Origin: Alphaproteobacteria bacterium
Lineage (GTDB): Bacteria; Pseudomonadota; Alphaproteobacteria; CAAGCB01; CAG-977
Assembly (NCBI GenBank): GCA_900768845.1
Contig: CAAGEK010000047.1
Coordinates: 1-26,372, forward strand
Direction of reading: 5' to 3'
Length of the DNA: 26,372 nucleotides
The notes beneath the pieces were generated by a model. It saw only the letters and a program-made list of their open reading frames with translations. It did no database searches and had not been told where the DNA came from. Of this stretch, positions 7,624-14,590 are shown one piece after another (the stretch's first letter is position 1; every line of letters starts with the position of its first letter). Made by a program: the position numbers and the translations under genes.

Positions 7624-8679
7624 CTAATCCTTCTGCCGTTTAATCTTGTCTTCGATCTGAATGGCGATATGCGACGCCTTGCGCCCCATGCGCCCGTAGA
7701 ACATGGGAACGTCGCCGCACAACAGTTCGACTTCGGATTCCGGCGTCGCGTTCAACAGCATCCGCGAACCGACTTTCCAGTTCAAAATCTTCTTCAGGGG
7801 AATCATCTGGCGATCCAGCACCGCGCTGACCTCGACGTTGGTCAACCACAACTCTTCGGCCAAATGGTTTTCCCAAATGCTGTCGCGGCCGAATTTTTCG
7901 CCCATGAACATTTGCAACAAAAGTTCGCGCACGGGTTCCAAAGTCGCATACGGCAACAACAGTTCCAGCCGGCCGCCGCGGTCTTCCATATCAATGCGCA
8001 ATTTGGCGACGACCGCCGCGTTCGACGTTCTGGAAATCGCGGCGAAACGGGGATTCGTTTCCAAACGGTCGAAACGGAACGTCACGGGGCTGAGCGGATC
8101 GAACGCCGCCGAAAGGTCGGACAAAATGACGTGAATCATCCGTTCGACCAGATTGCGCTCAATCGTCGTATAAGGGCGGCCTTCAATCCTCATGGCCGCC
8201 GTTCCGCGCCGTCCGCCCAACAAAACGTCAACCGTCGAATAAATCAACGACGAATCGATCGTCAGCAAACCGTAGTTATCCCACTCCTCCGCCTTGAACA
8301 CCGTCATCATCGCCGGCAGGGGGATTGAATTGAGGTAATCCCCGAAACGCAGGGATACGATGCTGTCCAGCGTGACTTCGACGTTATCCTGTGTGAAATT
8401 GCGCAAAGAAGTGGACATCATGCGCACCAGACGGTCGAAAACGATTTCCAACATCGGCAAACGTTCGTAAGAAAGCGTCGACGTGTTCAAAACCGCAGAC
8501 ATCCCCTTTTGCGACCTCATTCTTTCCACATCGTCGCTATAGCCGAGCAGACTGTCGATTTCGTCCTGATTCAAAACTCCGGAAACGGAATCGCCGCCGG
8601 AAAAAGAATCCGCCCCGTCCGGATTTCCGGACGGATCCGCAGATGGTGATTTTCCAAAAATGTCGTCGTTGTCAGCCAT
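7624..8679 (-). CDS. fliM: Flagellar motor switch protein FliM
   Basis: FliM, C-ring protein that receives CheY-P and sets rotation direction. The CheY-binding peptide is present as VLNQDEIDSLL at residues 35-45, placed after a ~34-residue Ser/Gly/Asp-rich extension instead of at the very N-terminus. The middle domain includes RMRSQKGMSAVLNTSTLSYERLPMLEIVFDRLVRMMSTSLRNFT and YTTIERNLVERMIHVILSDL. The C-terminal SpoA-like domain includes NVEVSAVLDRQMIPLKKILNWKVG. Length 351 is normal. It lies 23 bases after fliL with GGAAT upstream of the start. Confidence 0.95.
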   Translation of the reverse strand: MADNDDIFGKSPSADPSGNPDGADSFSGGDSVSGVLNQDEIDSLLGYSDDVERMRSQKGMSAVLNTSTLSYERLPMLEIVFDRLVRMMSTSLRNFTQDNVEVTLDSIVSLRFGDYLNSIPLPAMMTVFKAEEWDNYGLLTIDSSLIYSTVDVLLGGRRGTAAMRIEGRPYTTIERNLVERMIHVILSDLSAAFDPLSPVTFRFDRLETNPRFAAISRTSNAAVVAKLRIDMEDRGGRLELLLPYATLEPVRELLLQMFMGEKFGRDSIWENHLAEELWLTNVEVSAVLDRQMIPLKKILNWKVGSRMLLNATPESEVELLCGDVPMFYGRMGRKASHIAIQIEDKIKRQKD

Positions 8680-8702
8680 TGATGTCCATTCCGTCGCAAT
8701 GT

Positions 8703-9242
8703 TTATTGAATCAAAACGTCTTTTATCAGAACTTCGTTGATTTTCGTCGGAGCCAAAACCCTGTTCAAACGGTCGAGCAATTCCTCTTTCAACCGGTAAG
8801 TCCCCATCGACCCTTGCAATTCCTCAATCCGCATTTCGCGCAGGTAAAACTGCATACTGTCAATGACTCGCGGCTGTAAGGCGTCGACTTTTGCAACGTC
8901 CTCCTGCGAATTCAATTCCAAAACGACGTTGATTTTAAAATAAACGGGTTTTTGTCCGGCCTTTCCCGACAAATTAACCAGCATTTCGGGCACATTGTAA
9001 AAAACCGCCCCTTCGGCGTCCGAGTCGCCGTCTTCGTTTTCGGACGCCTCCTGCGCGGTTTGCTCCTGAGGGACGAAAAGCGAATCGGCAATGCCGGAAA
9101 AATAAAGCCCGACAACCGCGCCGATCACCAAAAAAATCGGCATCAGCAACATGACGATTTTGCGTTTGTGTCCGCCGCCCGCCGTTCCCGCGCCCGATTG
9201 CCCGTCGTTGGATGCTTCGCCGTTACTGATGTTGTCCGCCAT
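8703..9242 (-). CDS. fliL: Flagellar basal body-associated protein FliL
   Basis: FliL, an inner-membrane protein around the stator. It has a short Gly/Ser-rich cytoplasmic tail, one transmembrane helix at about 28-49 (IVMLLMPIFLVIGAVVGLYF) and an acidic linker. The periplasmic domain contains FYNVPEMLVNLSG, YFKINVVLEL and the typical end RLNRVLAPTKINEVLIKDVLIQ. I chose the ATG at 9242, which has GGGG at suitable spacing, over a TTG two codons earlier. It is the first gene of the leftward motor operon and diverges from flgF. Confidence 0.92.
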   Translation of the reverse strand: MADNISNGEASNDGQSGAGTAGGGHKRKIVMLLMPIFLVIGAVVGLYFSGIADSLFVPQEQTAQEASENEDGDSDAEGAVFYNVPEMLVNLSGKAGQKPVYFKINVVLELNSQEDVAKVDALQPRVIDSMQFYLREMRIEELQGSMGTYRLKEELLDRLNRVLAPTKINEVLIKDVLIQ

Positions 9243-9364
9243 TTTCAAAAGCCCCGATAACCTGACCGTATTTTTTTCTTATAACCCGTTTTCGTTAATA
9301 ACAGATTATTACGAAACTTATTTTCTCGCATCCTCTTTTTCAAGCGACAGAGCGATAAAAATTC

Positions 9365-9380
9365 TGGCACGCATATTGCA
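9365..9380 (+). promoter_or_regulatory. Sigma54 (RpoN) promoter for flgF-flgG-flgA-flgH
   Basis: TGGCAC (9365-9370) and TTGC (9376-9379) reproduce the -24/-12 consensus with the invariant GG (9366-9367) and GC (9378-9379) at the required 12-base distance. It faces the rod/ring operon and ends about 40 bases before the flgF start. Sigma54 control of middle flagellar genes is common in proteobacteria. I found no equally good sigma54 site for the divergent fliL operon. Confidence 0.85.
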
Positions 9381-9418
9381 TATCATCTTGCAACGCTTTT
9401 TGAAAAAAGGGTTGAACC

Positions 9419-10159
9419 ATGAAAAACACGCTTTACATCGCCTTGTCGCGCCAAACATCCCTGTGGAACCAGCTGGATATGGTATCGAACAATCTGGCAA
9501 ACATGAACACGACCGGATACAAAGGCGTTCAAGCCCATTTCACCGAACACCTGTCCAAAAGCAAAACGGATGAAAAGCTTTTGGACGACAGATTGTCGTT
9601 CGTCCATGATTTCGGCATCGTGCGCGATTTCACCGAAGGCGCGTTTTCATCGACGGGCAATCCTTTGGACGTGGCCATTCACGGCGAAGGATACTTTGTC
9701 ATCGACGCTCCGCACGGCATTCAATATTCCAGAAACGGCCAATTCAAACTCAACCCCGACGGAATGCTGGTCAATGCCGACGGTTACGCCGTTTTGGACA
9801 CGAACGACAACCCCATTTTCATCGCGCCGCGGGAAACGCAAATCAACATCACGCGTGACGGCACGATTTCCACGGAAAACGGCGTCGTCGCAACGATTCA
9901 GGTCGTTGAATTCGACGACCGCCAAAGATTGCGTTCCAGCTACGGCACTTTGTTCGGCAACGCGGAAGGAAACGGCGTCAAGCCCGTCACGCCTCAGCTG
10001 GAACAGGGCATGATCGAAAAATCGAACGTCAACGCCGTTGTGGAAATGACGCGAATGATCAAGCTGCAAAGAGCTTATGAAAACGTGCAAATGATGATCG
10101 ACACGGAACATTCGCGCCGCCAGAACGCCATTCAAGCTTACGCCCGCGCCGGCGGTTAA
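9419..10159 (+). CDS. flgF: Flagellar basal-body rod protein FlgF
   Basis: FlgF, proximal/distal-rod-junction subunit. The N-terminal rod signature is LSRQTSLWNQLDMVSNNLANMNTTGYKG. The C-terminal amphipathic helix is SNVNAVVEMTRMIKLQRAYENVQMMIDTEH. The middle contains GNPLDVAIHGEGYFVID and YSRNGQFKLNPDGMLVNADGY, typical of FlgE/F/G. Length 246 suits FlgF. The start is preceded by AAGGG. First gene of the sigma54-driven operon. Confidence 0.95.
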   Translation: MKNTLYIALSRQTSLWNQLDMVSNNLANMNTTGYKGVQAHFTEHLSKSKTDEKLLDDRLSFVHDFGIVRDFTEGAFSSTGNPLDVAIHGEGYFVIDAPHGIQYSRNGQFKLNPDGMLVNADGYAVLDTNDNPIFIAPRETQINITRDGTISTENGVVATIQVVEFDDRQRLRSSYGTLFGNAEGNGVKPVTPQLEQGMIEKSNVNAVVEMTRMIKLQRAYENVQMMIDTEHSRRQNAIQAYARAGG

Positions 10160-10188
10160 CCGGAAGTTTTCAAGGGAGGGACAATATC

Positions 10189-10980
10189 ATGAGATCACTT
10201 CATATCGGAGCAACGGGAATGCTGGCTCAGCAGACGAACGTTGAAATCATTTCCAACAACATCGCCAACATGAACACGACGGCCTATTCCCGCCGCCGTG
10301 CGGAATTTCACGACCTGCTTTACCAAAATATGCGCCGCGTCGGAGCCAGTTCGTCCGATTCGGGAACGATCGTCCCCGCGGGCGTCCAGCTGGGGTTGGG
10401 CGTAAAAACGGCTTCCGTCTACCGCATTTCCGAACACGGCCCCGTGACAAGCACGAACAACACGCTGGATTTGGCTGTTCAGGGCAACGGCTATTTTCAA
10501 ATCGACCTGCCGGGGGATCGCGGAACGGCCTATACGCGTGACGGATCGTTCCAGCTCAGCCCCGACGGGGATCTGGTCACGCACGACGGCTACACCGTCC
10601 AACCGGGGATTAACATTCCCGACAACGTTCTGGGCATCACAATCAACGGATCGGGCGAAGTGTGGGTCAAAGTCGACGGACAGACCGATCTGGTCAACGT
10701 GGGTCAGCTGGAATTGGCGAACTTCCCCAACGAAGCGGGACTGGAAGCCATCGGGGACAACCTGTTCATCGAAACGGACGCTTCGGGGGCTCCGAACACC
10801 GACGTTCCGGGGGCTTTGGGGTTCGGAACGATGTTGCAGGGATTTCTGGAAAGCTCCAACATCAACGTCGTGTCGGAAATAACGGAACTGGTCAGTGCCC
10901 AACGCGCTTATGAAATGAATTCCAAAGTCATCACGACATCCGACCAGATGATGTCGACAATCAACCAGCTGAAATCTTAA
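10189..10980 (+). CDS. flgG: Flagellar distal rod protein FlgG
   Basis: FlgG, the distal rod subunit. N-terminus MRSLHIGATGMLAQQTNVEIISNNIANMNT; central NTLDLAVQGNGYFQIDLP and YTRDGSFQLSPDGDLVTHDGY; C-terminus SNINVVSEITELVSAQRAYEMNSKVI with the usual SDQMMSTINQL ending. Length 263 is standard. A strong ribosome-binding site (AAGGGAGG) precedes the start. Part of the flgF-G-A-H operon. Confidence 0.96.
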   Translation: MRSLHIGATGMLAQQTNVEIISNNIANMNTTAYSRRRAEFHDLLYQNMRRVGASSSDSGTIVPAGVQLGLGVKTASVYRISEHGPVTSTNNTLDLAVQGNGYFQIDLPGDRGTAYTRDGSFQLSPDGDLVTHDGYTVQPGINIPDNVLGITINGSGEVWVKVDGQTDLVNVGQLELANFPNEAGLEAIGDNLFIETDASGAPNTDVPGALGFGTMLQGFLESSNINVVSEITELVSAQRAYEMNSKVITTSDQMMSTINQLKS

Positions 10981-10999
10981 AATCCCGAGGGTCGTTCAA

Positions 11000-11998
11000 A
11001 TGATTGAACTCGTCTTTTTCATCATTCTGTCAGGGCTTGCGCCGTTTCCGGCCGAAGCGTCGGACGGATTGTGGGACGATGCGGAGATTCCCGCCCCCGC
11101 CGCCAAAAAAAACGAAGACATCATGGAACTGCCCGTTTTTTTAAAGGAAAAAGTTTCCGTCGGCGACGATTACATCCTGTTGGGGGATTTGTTCGGCGGT
11201 CTGGACGAAAAGCTGGAAAACAAACCCGCCGCACCGTCGCCCGCTTTGGGGAAAACGGCGGAATTGGACGCCGGATGGCTGAAAACGCTGGCCGAAAAGC
11301 ATAAAATACCGTGGAAGCCTCAAAACCGGAACGTCAAAGTTTCCGTTACGCGTGCCGCTCAAAAAATCGGGCGGGAGGAATTGTTGCAGGCACTGGCTCC
11401 CGCCTTGCGCGAATGGGGAATGCCCGATGGGGCGGTCGTTCATTTGAACAAGGATCGCGGCGGGATATTTCTGCCCCTTGACACGGAATACGAAATCGCC
11501 GTCAAGGAAGCGGCTTACGACCCCGACACGCACGCCGTCACGGGGGTTTTGGAAATCGTTTCGGGGGGAAAGCCCGTTGAAACGGCCAAATTAAGAGGAA
11601 AAGCCGTCGTTTACCTGAAACGCCCCGTCGCACGCAGGACTTTGACGGCCGGCCTGATCATCACGGCGGACGACATTTTGTTGAAACCGGTCAGAGAAGA
11701 CTCGTTGCGTTCCAACGAAACTCTCGCCCGCATCGAAGACCTGATCGGAAAGGAAGTCAAACGCGGCGTCAAAGCGGGATCTCCCGTATCCCCCGACGAC
11801 GTGAGGACTCAGGTCATGGTGACAAAGGGGAAAACGGTGACGCTCAGCTTCACAAAAGGCGGAATTATGCTGAGCGCACAAGGCAGGGCTTTGGAAAACG
11901 GCGGTTTGGGCGACACCGTCCGCATCCAAAACCCGCAAAGCAAATCCGTCATCCAAGGCGTCGTTACGGGACCGGAAACGGTTACGGTGTCGCCTTGA
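11000..11998 (+). CDS. flgA: Flagella P-ring assembly chaperone FlgA
   Basis: FlgA, the periplasmic chaperone for P-ring (FlgI) assembly. An N-terminal signal peptide (MIELVFFIILSGLAPFPAEA) is followed by a poorly conserved middle. The C-terminal SAF-type domain contains VARRTLTAGLIITADDI, LIGKEVKRGVKAGSPVSPDDV and the terminal GGLGDTVRIQNPQSKSVIQGVV, which is diagnostic of FlgA. Length 332 agrees with the long alphaproteobacterial form. flgI itself is not in the window. Confidence 0.93.
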   Translation: MIELVFFIILSGLAPFPAEASDGLWDDAEIPAPAAKKNEDIMELPVFLKEKVSVGDDYILLGDLFGGLDEKLENKPAAPSPALGKTAELDAGWLKTLAEKHKIPWKPQNRNVKVSVTRAAQKIGREELLQALAPALREWGMPDGAVVHLNKDRGGIFLPLDTEYEIAVKEAAYDPDTHAVTGVLEIVSGGKPVETAKLRGKAVVYLKRPVARRTLTAGLIITADDILLKPVREDSLRSNETLARIEDLIGKEVKRGVKAGSPVSPDDVRTQVMVTKGKTVTLSFTKGGIMLSAQGRALENGGLGDTVRIQNPQSKSVIQGVVTGPETVTVSP

Positions 11999-12029
11999 AC
12001 GTTCAAACGTCGTTCTTATGGAGGGAAAA

Positions 12030-12797
12030 ATGACGAAACGGACATTTTCAAACCGCTTGGTTAAAGCGGGAATCGCAGGATTTTTAAGCGTCTGCGTTTC
12101 GGGATGCGCCTATTTCGGCAGGCTGGCCGACGTCGGCAAAGAACCCGAATTCACGCAAATCGAAAACCCCGTGAAGAAAAAAGATTACAAACCCGTCGAT
12201 ATGCCCATGCCCGAACCGCAAACGCCTTATGTCAATGCGAATTCGTTGTGGCGGCCGGGGTCGAAAGGCTTTTTCAAAGACCAGCGCGCCTCTCAGGTCG
12301 GCGACATCCTGACCGTGCGCGTCGTCGTGGCGGACAAGGCTTTGTTGGAAAACAAATCCGAACAGATCCGCGACAACGATTCGGATTCCGTCAGCATCGG
12401 GGCTTTGGCGGGATTGGAAAAATATGCCGGGAAAATTTTGCCTGACGGCGTCGACGTGTCAAACCTGTTCAACATAACGTCGAATCGGGAAATAACGGGC
12501 GACGGCTCAATTGACCGCAACGAAAAAATCGACGTAACGATGGCGGCCATCGTCACTCAGGTTCTGCCGAACGGAAACCTCGTCATTTCGGGCAAGCAGG
12601 AAGTCCGCGTCAATTATGAAATGCGCCAGTTGCACATGACGGGCATCATCCGCCGCGAAGACATTTCCACCCTGAACACGATCAAATCGGACAAAATTGC
12701 CGAGTTGAGAGTCGCTTACGGCGGCAAGGGAACGATCAGCGACGTCCAACAGCCGCGCTACGGCCGCCAAATTCTGGACATTCTCAGCCCGTTCTGA
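12030..12797 (+). CDS. flgH: Flagellar L-ring lipoprotein FlgH
   Basis: FlgH forms the outer-membrane L-ring. Lipobox V-S-G-C26 follows a basic, hydrophobic signal. Typical motifs are SLWRPGSKGFFKDQRASQVGDILTVRV, the polar repeat region, VLPNGNLVISGKQEVRVNYE and the C-terminal IRREDISTLNTIKSDKIAELRVAYGGKGTISDVQ. I moved the start from 12018 to the ATG at 12030, which follows the ribosome-binding site GGAGGGAAAA; the earlier ATG overlaps that site. Last canonical gene of the rod/ring operon. Confidence 0.95.
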   Translation: MTKRTFSNRLVKAGIAGFLSVCVSGCAYFGRLADVGKEPEFTQIENPVKKKDYKPVDMPMPEPQTPYVNANSLWRPGSKGFFKDQRASQVGDILTVRVVVADKALLENKSEQIRDNDSDSVSIGALAGLEKYAGKILPDGVDVSNLFNITSNREITGDGSIDRNEKIDVTMAAIVTQVLPNGNLVISGKQEVRVNYEMRQLHMTGIIRREDISTLNTIKSDKIAELRVAYGGKGTISDVQQPRYGRQILDILSPF

Positions 12798-12809
12798 CGA
12801 CTGCCTTTA

Positions 12810-12854
12810 CTCCGACGCCCTTTCCTTTTCCCTCCCCTTTCAAGGGCGTCGGAG
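12810..12854 (+). other. Perfect 13-bp hairpin between flgH and the triple-FlaF gene
   Basis: CTCCGACGCCCTT (12810-12822) and AAGGGCGTCGGAG (12842-12854) are perfect inverted copies flanking a 19-base pyrimidine-only loop. No T-run follows, so it is not a standard intrinsic terminator. It may be a 3'-end stabiliser or RNA-processing site between flgH and the next gene, whose ribosome-binding site lies about 30 bases downstream. Confidence 0.5.
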
Positions 12855-12897
12855 CCCTCTATCCCTTTCACCCCGAAAAACGTTCAGGAGATCGATT

Positions 12898-13881
12898 ATG
12901 ATGACAGACACCCCCGATTTTCCGCAAAACGCGACGCAACGGGACGCTTTGGCTCTGATACGCGCCGCGACCGACATTTCCCGTGCAAGGAAACAAAACG
13001 ACAAGGACGCTTTGACCGTCGCCCTTGATAAAAACCTGCAGTTATGGACGGGCATACGGACGTTGATGGAAAAACGCGAACATCCCCTGCCGGAACGGAC
13101 AAAGGAAAATCTGATAAAGCTGTCCCGTTTCGTCATCGCCAAAACGATATCCGACGGATGCGACGCATCGGACAAGACTTTGGACGCCCTTGAAAACATG
13201 AACCTGCAAATCGCCCAAGGCCTGACGGAAACGTTGCGGCCGCCTGCCGTCAGGGAAAACGCCGCCGTCCTGCTTCAAACGGCGCAAAAGATTTCTCAGG
13301 CCTGCAAGTCGAACGACAAGGAAAGTCTGGCGAAAGTTCTGGATGAAAACCTGCATTTGTGGATCGCCCTGAAAACGCTGGCGGAAACGAACCGTTTGGG
13401 CATAGACGGCAAAAACGCGGAAAACATTGTCCGTCTGGCCGGTTATGTCAGCGCGAAAACGTTTGAATCGGGCGTCGATGCGGACGAAAAAACCTTGGAA
13501 AGCTTTATAAACGTCAATATGCAAATCGCCCAAGGCTTTTTGGAAAGCCGTCCCTTGTCCGACGCCGAAGAGGACGCCCTTTCCCTGTTGCGTGCGGCAA
13601 TGATGCTGGCGGAAGCGAAAGACGGGGATGAACCGGCTTTGCTGGCCGGCGCACTAAACCATAATATGGAACTGTGGACGGGCATTAAAACGTCGCTCGG
13701 CTCGAAAAGCCATCCCATGGCGGACGATTTGAAAGCAAACCTGACGAAACTGGCGGATTTTTCGATTTGCAAAACCTTTGAAATCGGTACGGATACGAAG
13801 CACGCGGCCATAGACACGCTGATCAACATCAATTTACAGATTTCCGAAGGACTGTTGGAACGCATCGGATTTTCCGCGTGA
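12898..13881 (+). CDS. Protein of three tandem FlaF-like domains
   Basis: This 327-residue protein is three copies of one ~100-residue alpha-helical domain in exact 105-residue register: Trp at 50, 155 and 260 (NLQLW, NLHLW, NMELW) and Asn at 102, 207 and 312 (MNLQIAQG, VNMQIAQG, INLQISEG). Each copy matches the FlaF layout: a helix, an N-x-x-LW motif, a segment around LP, a helix ending SKxxF-like, and a final INxxIxxGL. FlaF of Caulobacter is ~115 residues and, with FlbT, couples flagellin production to hook completion; it is also a flagellin chaperone. Three fused copies are far longer than the family norm. AGGAG lies 7 bases before the ATG at 12898 (a second ATG follows at once). Just after flgH. 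FlaF assignment is by motif; function is inferred. flbT and flagellin genes are not in the window. Confidence 0.7.
   Translation: MMTDTPDFPQNATQRDALALIRAATDISRARKQNDKDALTVALDKNLQLWTGIRTLMEKREHPLPERTKENLIKLSRFVIAKTISDGCDASDKTLDALENMNLQIAQGLTETLRPPAVRENAAVLLQTAQKISQACKSNDKESLAKVLDENLHLWIALKTLAETNRLGIDGKNAENIVRLAGYVSAKTFESGVDADEKTLESFINVNMQIAQGFLESRPLSDAEEDALSLLRAAMMLAEAKDGDEPALLAGALNHNMELWTGIKTSLGSKSHPMADDLKANLTKLADFSICKTFEIGTDTKHAAIDTLININLQISEGLLERIGFSA
12946..13860 (+). repeat. Three diverged in-frame tandem repeats, 315-bp period
   Basis: The three copies lie at about 12946-13230, 13261-13545 and 13576-13860 and encode residues 17-111, 122-216 and 227-321. The 315-base register is exact at protein level, while the DNA has diverged strongly. 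That points to old duplication with retained function in each copy, not recent slippage. Confidence 0.75.
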
Positions 13882-13918
13882 TACGGCGTTGTCCGGCGGG
13901 CTTTTTTCTCATCCGGAT

Positions 13919-13947
13919 TTGATAAACGGAAAAAAACGGAGTATAAT
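13919..13947 (+). promoter_or_regulatory. Sigma70 promoter for the LPP20 lipoprotein gene
   Basis: TTGATA (13919-13924), 17-base spacer, TATAAT (13942-13947, perfect -10). The predicted start of transcription lies about 25 bases before the lipoprotein ATG at 13980, which has a strong GGAAGGAG. This separates the LPP20/PEGA genes from the upstream flagellar operon in transcription. Confidence 0.7.
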
Positions 13948-13979
13948 GCCGCTTCATTTCACCGGAAGGAGATTTACAA

Positions 13980-14570
13980 ATGAAATTTGTCAAAGCCGCT
14001 TTTCTGACCGTCCTGACCGTTGCGGGTTTGTCCGCCTGCTCCTCTTTGGGCGACAAGGTCATCGCCCGTAGCGACGATTTGTCTTCGCGCCCCGACTGGG
14101 TCAAAGAATCCGAAACGCTCGTCACCGAAAACGGCAAGGTTTATCTGCTGGGCATGGCGACGTTAAAAGCGAACGCCCGCCCCGAAGCCGGATACCGTAT
14201 CGCTGAAAGCAACGCCAAGCGCGACATCGCCGCGACGATTGAAAACCAGTTCAACGCCGTTTTCCAAAACGCCGAATACGGCACGGATCTGGATTCGACG
14301 CAAACGAAATACATCGCCGGCGAAGCGACGAAGCTGACCGCTTCGGGCATCCGTCCCGCGGCGCGTTATTGGGAAAAAGTCATCACTTTGGACGACAACG
14401 CGCAAGAAATGGTCATTTATCGCGTTTACGCACGCGTTTCCATTGACGAAAAAACGCTGAACGACGCGATCAAGGCCGCAATCGACCGTGCAAACGGCAA
14501 AGGCAAACTGCCCGAAGACTTTAAAAAGCAGGTTGACGCCCATTGGGATCAGCTGGTCAACGCTCAATAA
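13980..14570 (+). CDS. LPP20-family outer-membrane lipoprotein (FlgP-like candidate)
   Basis: A 196-residue lipoprotein with lipobox L-S-A-C20. The body has the LPP20-type pattern: PDWVKESETLVTENGKVYLLGMA, then AGYRIAESNAKRDIAATIENQF, and later VYARVSIDEKTLNDAIKAAI. LPP20 proteins include FlgP of Vibrio and Campylobacter, an outer-membrane disk protein around the flagellum. Proximity to flgH makes a flagellar role possible but not shown. It has its own promoter and ends 20 bases before the start of the PEGA gene, whose N-terminus has a similar PDWV-GxG-A layout. Confidence 0.75.
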   Translation: MKFVKAAFLTVLTVAGLSACSSLGDKVIARSDDLSSRPDWVKESETLVTENGKVYLLGMATLKANARPEAGYRIAESNAKRDIAATIENQFNAVFQNAEYGTDLDSTQTKYIAGEATKLTASGIRPAARYWEKVITLDDNAQEMVIYRVYARVSIDEKTLNDAIKAAIDRANGKGKLPEDFKKQVDAHWDQLVNAQ

Positions 14571-14590
14571 AGCAACCGGAACGTCCGTCC

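Noticed and set aside
14543..14590. Upstream start for the PEGA protein
   Set aside because: It would overlap the LPP20 gene and put a polar stretch before the signal peptide; the GTG at 14591 fits better.
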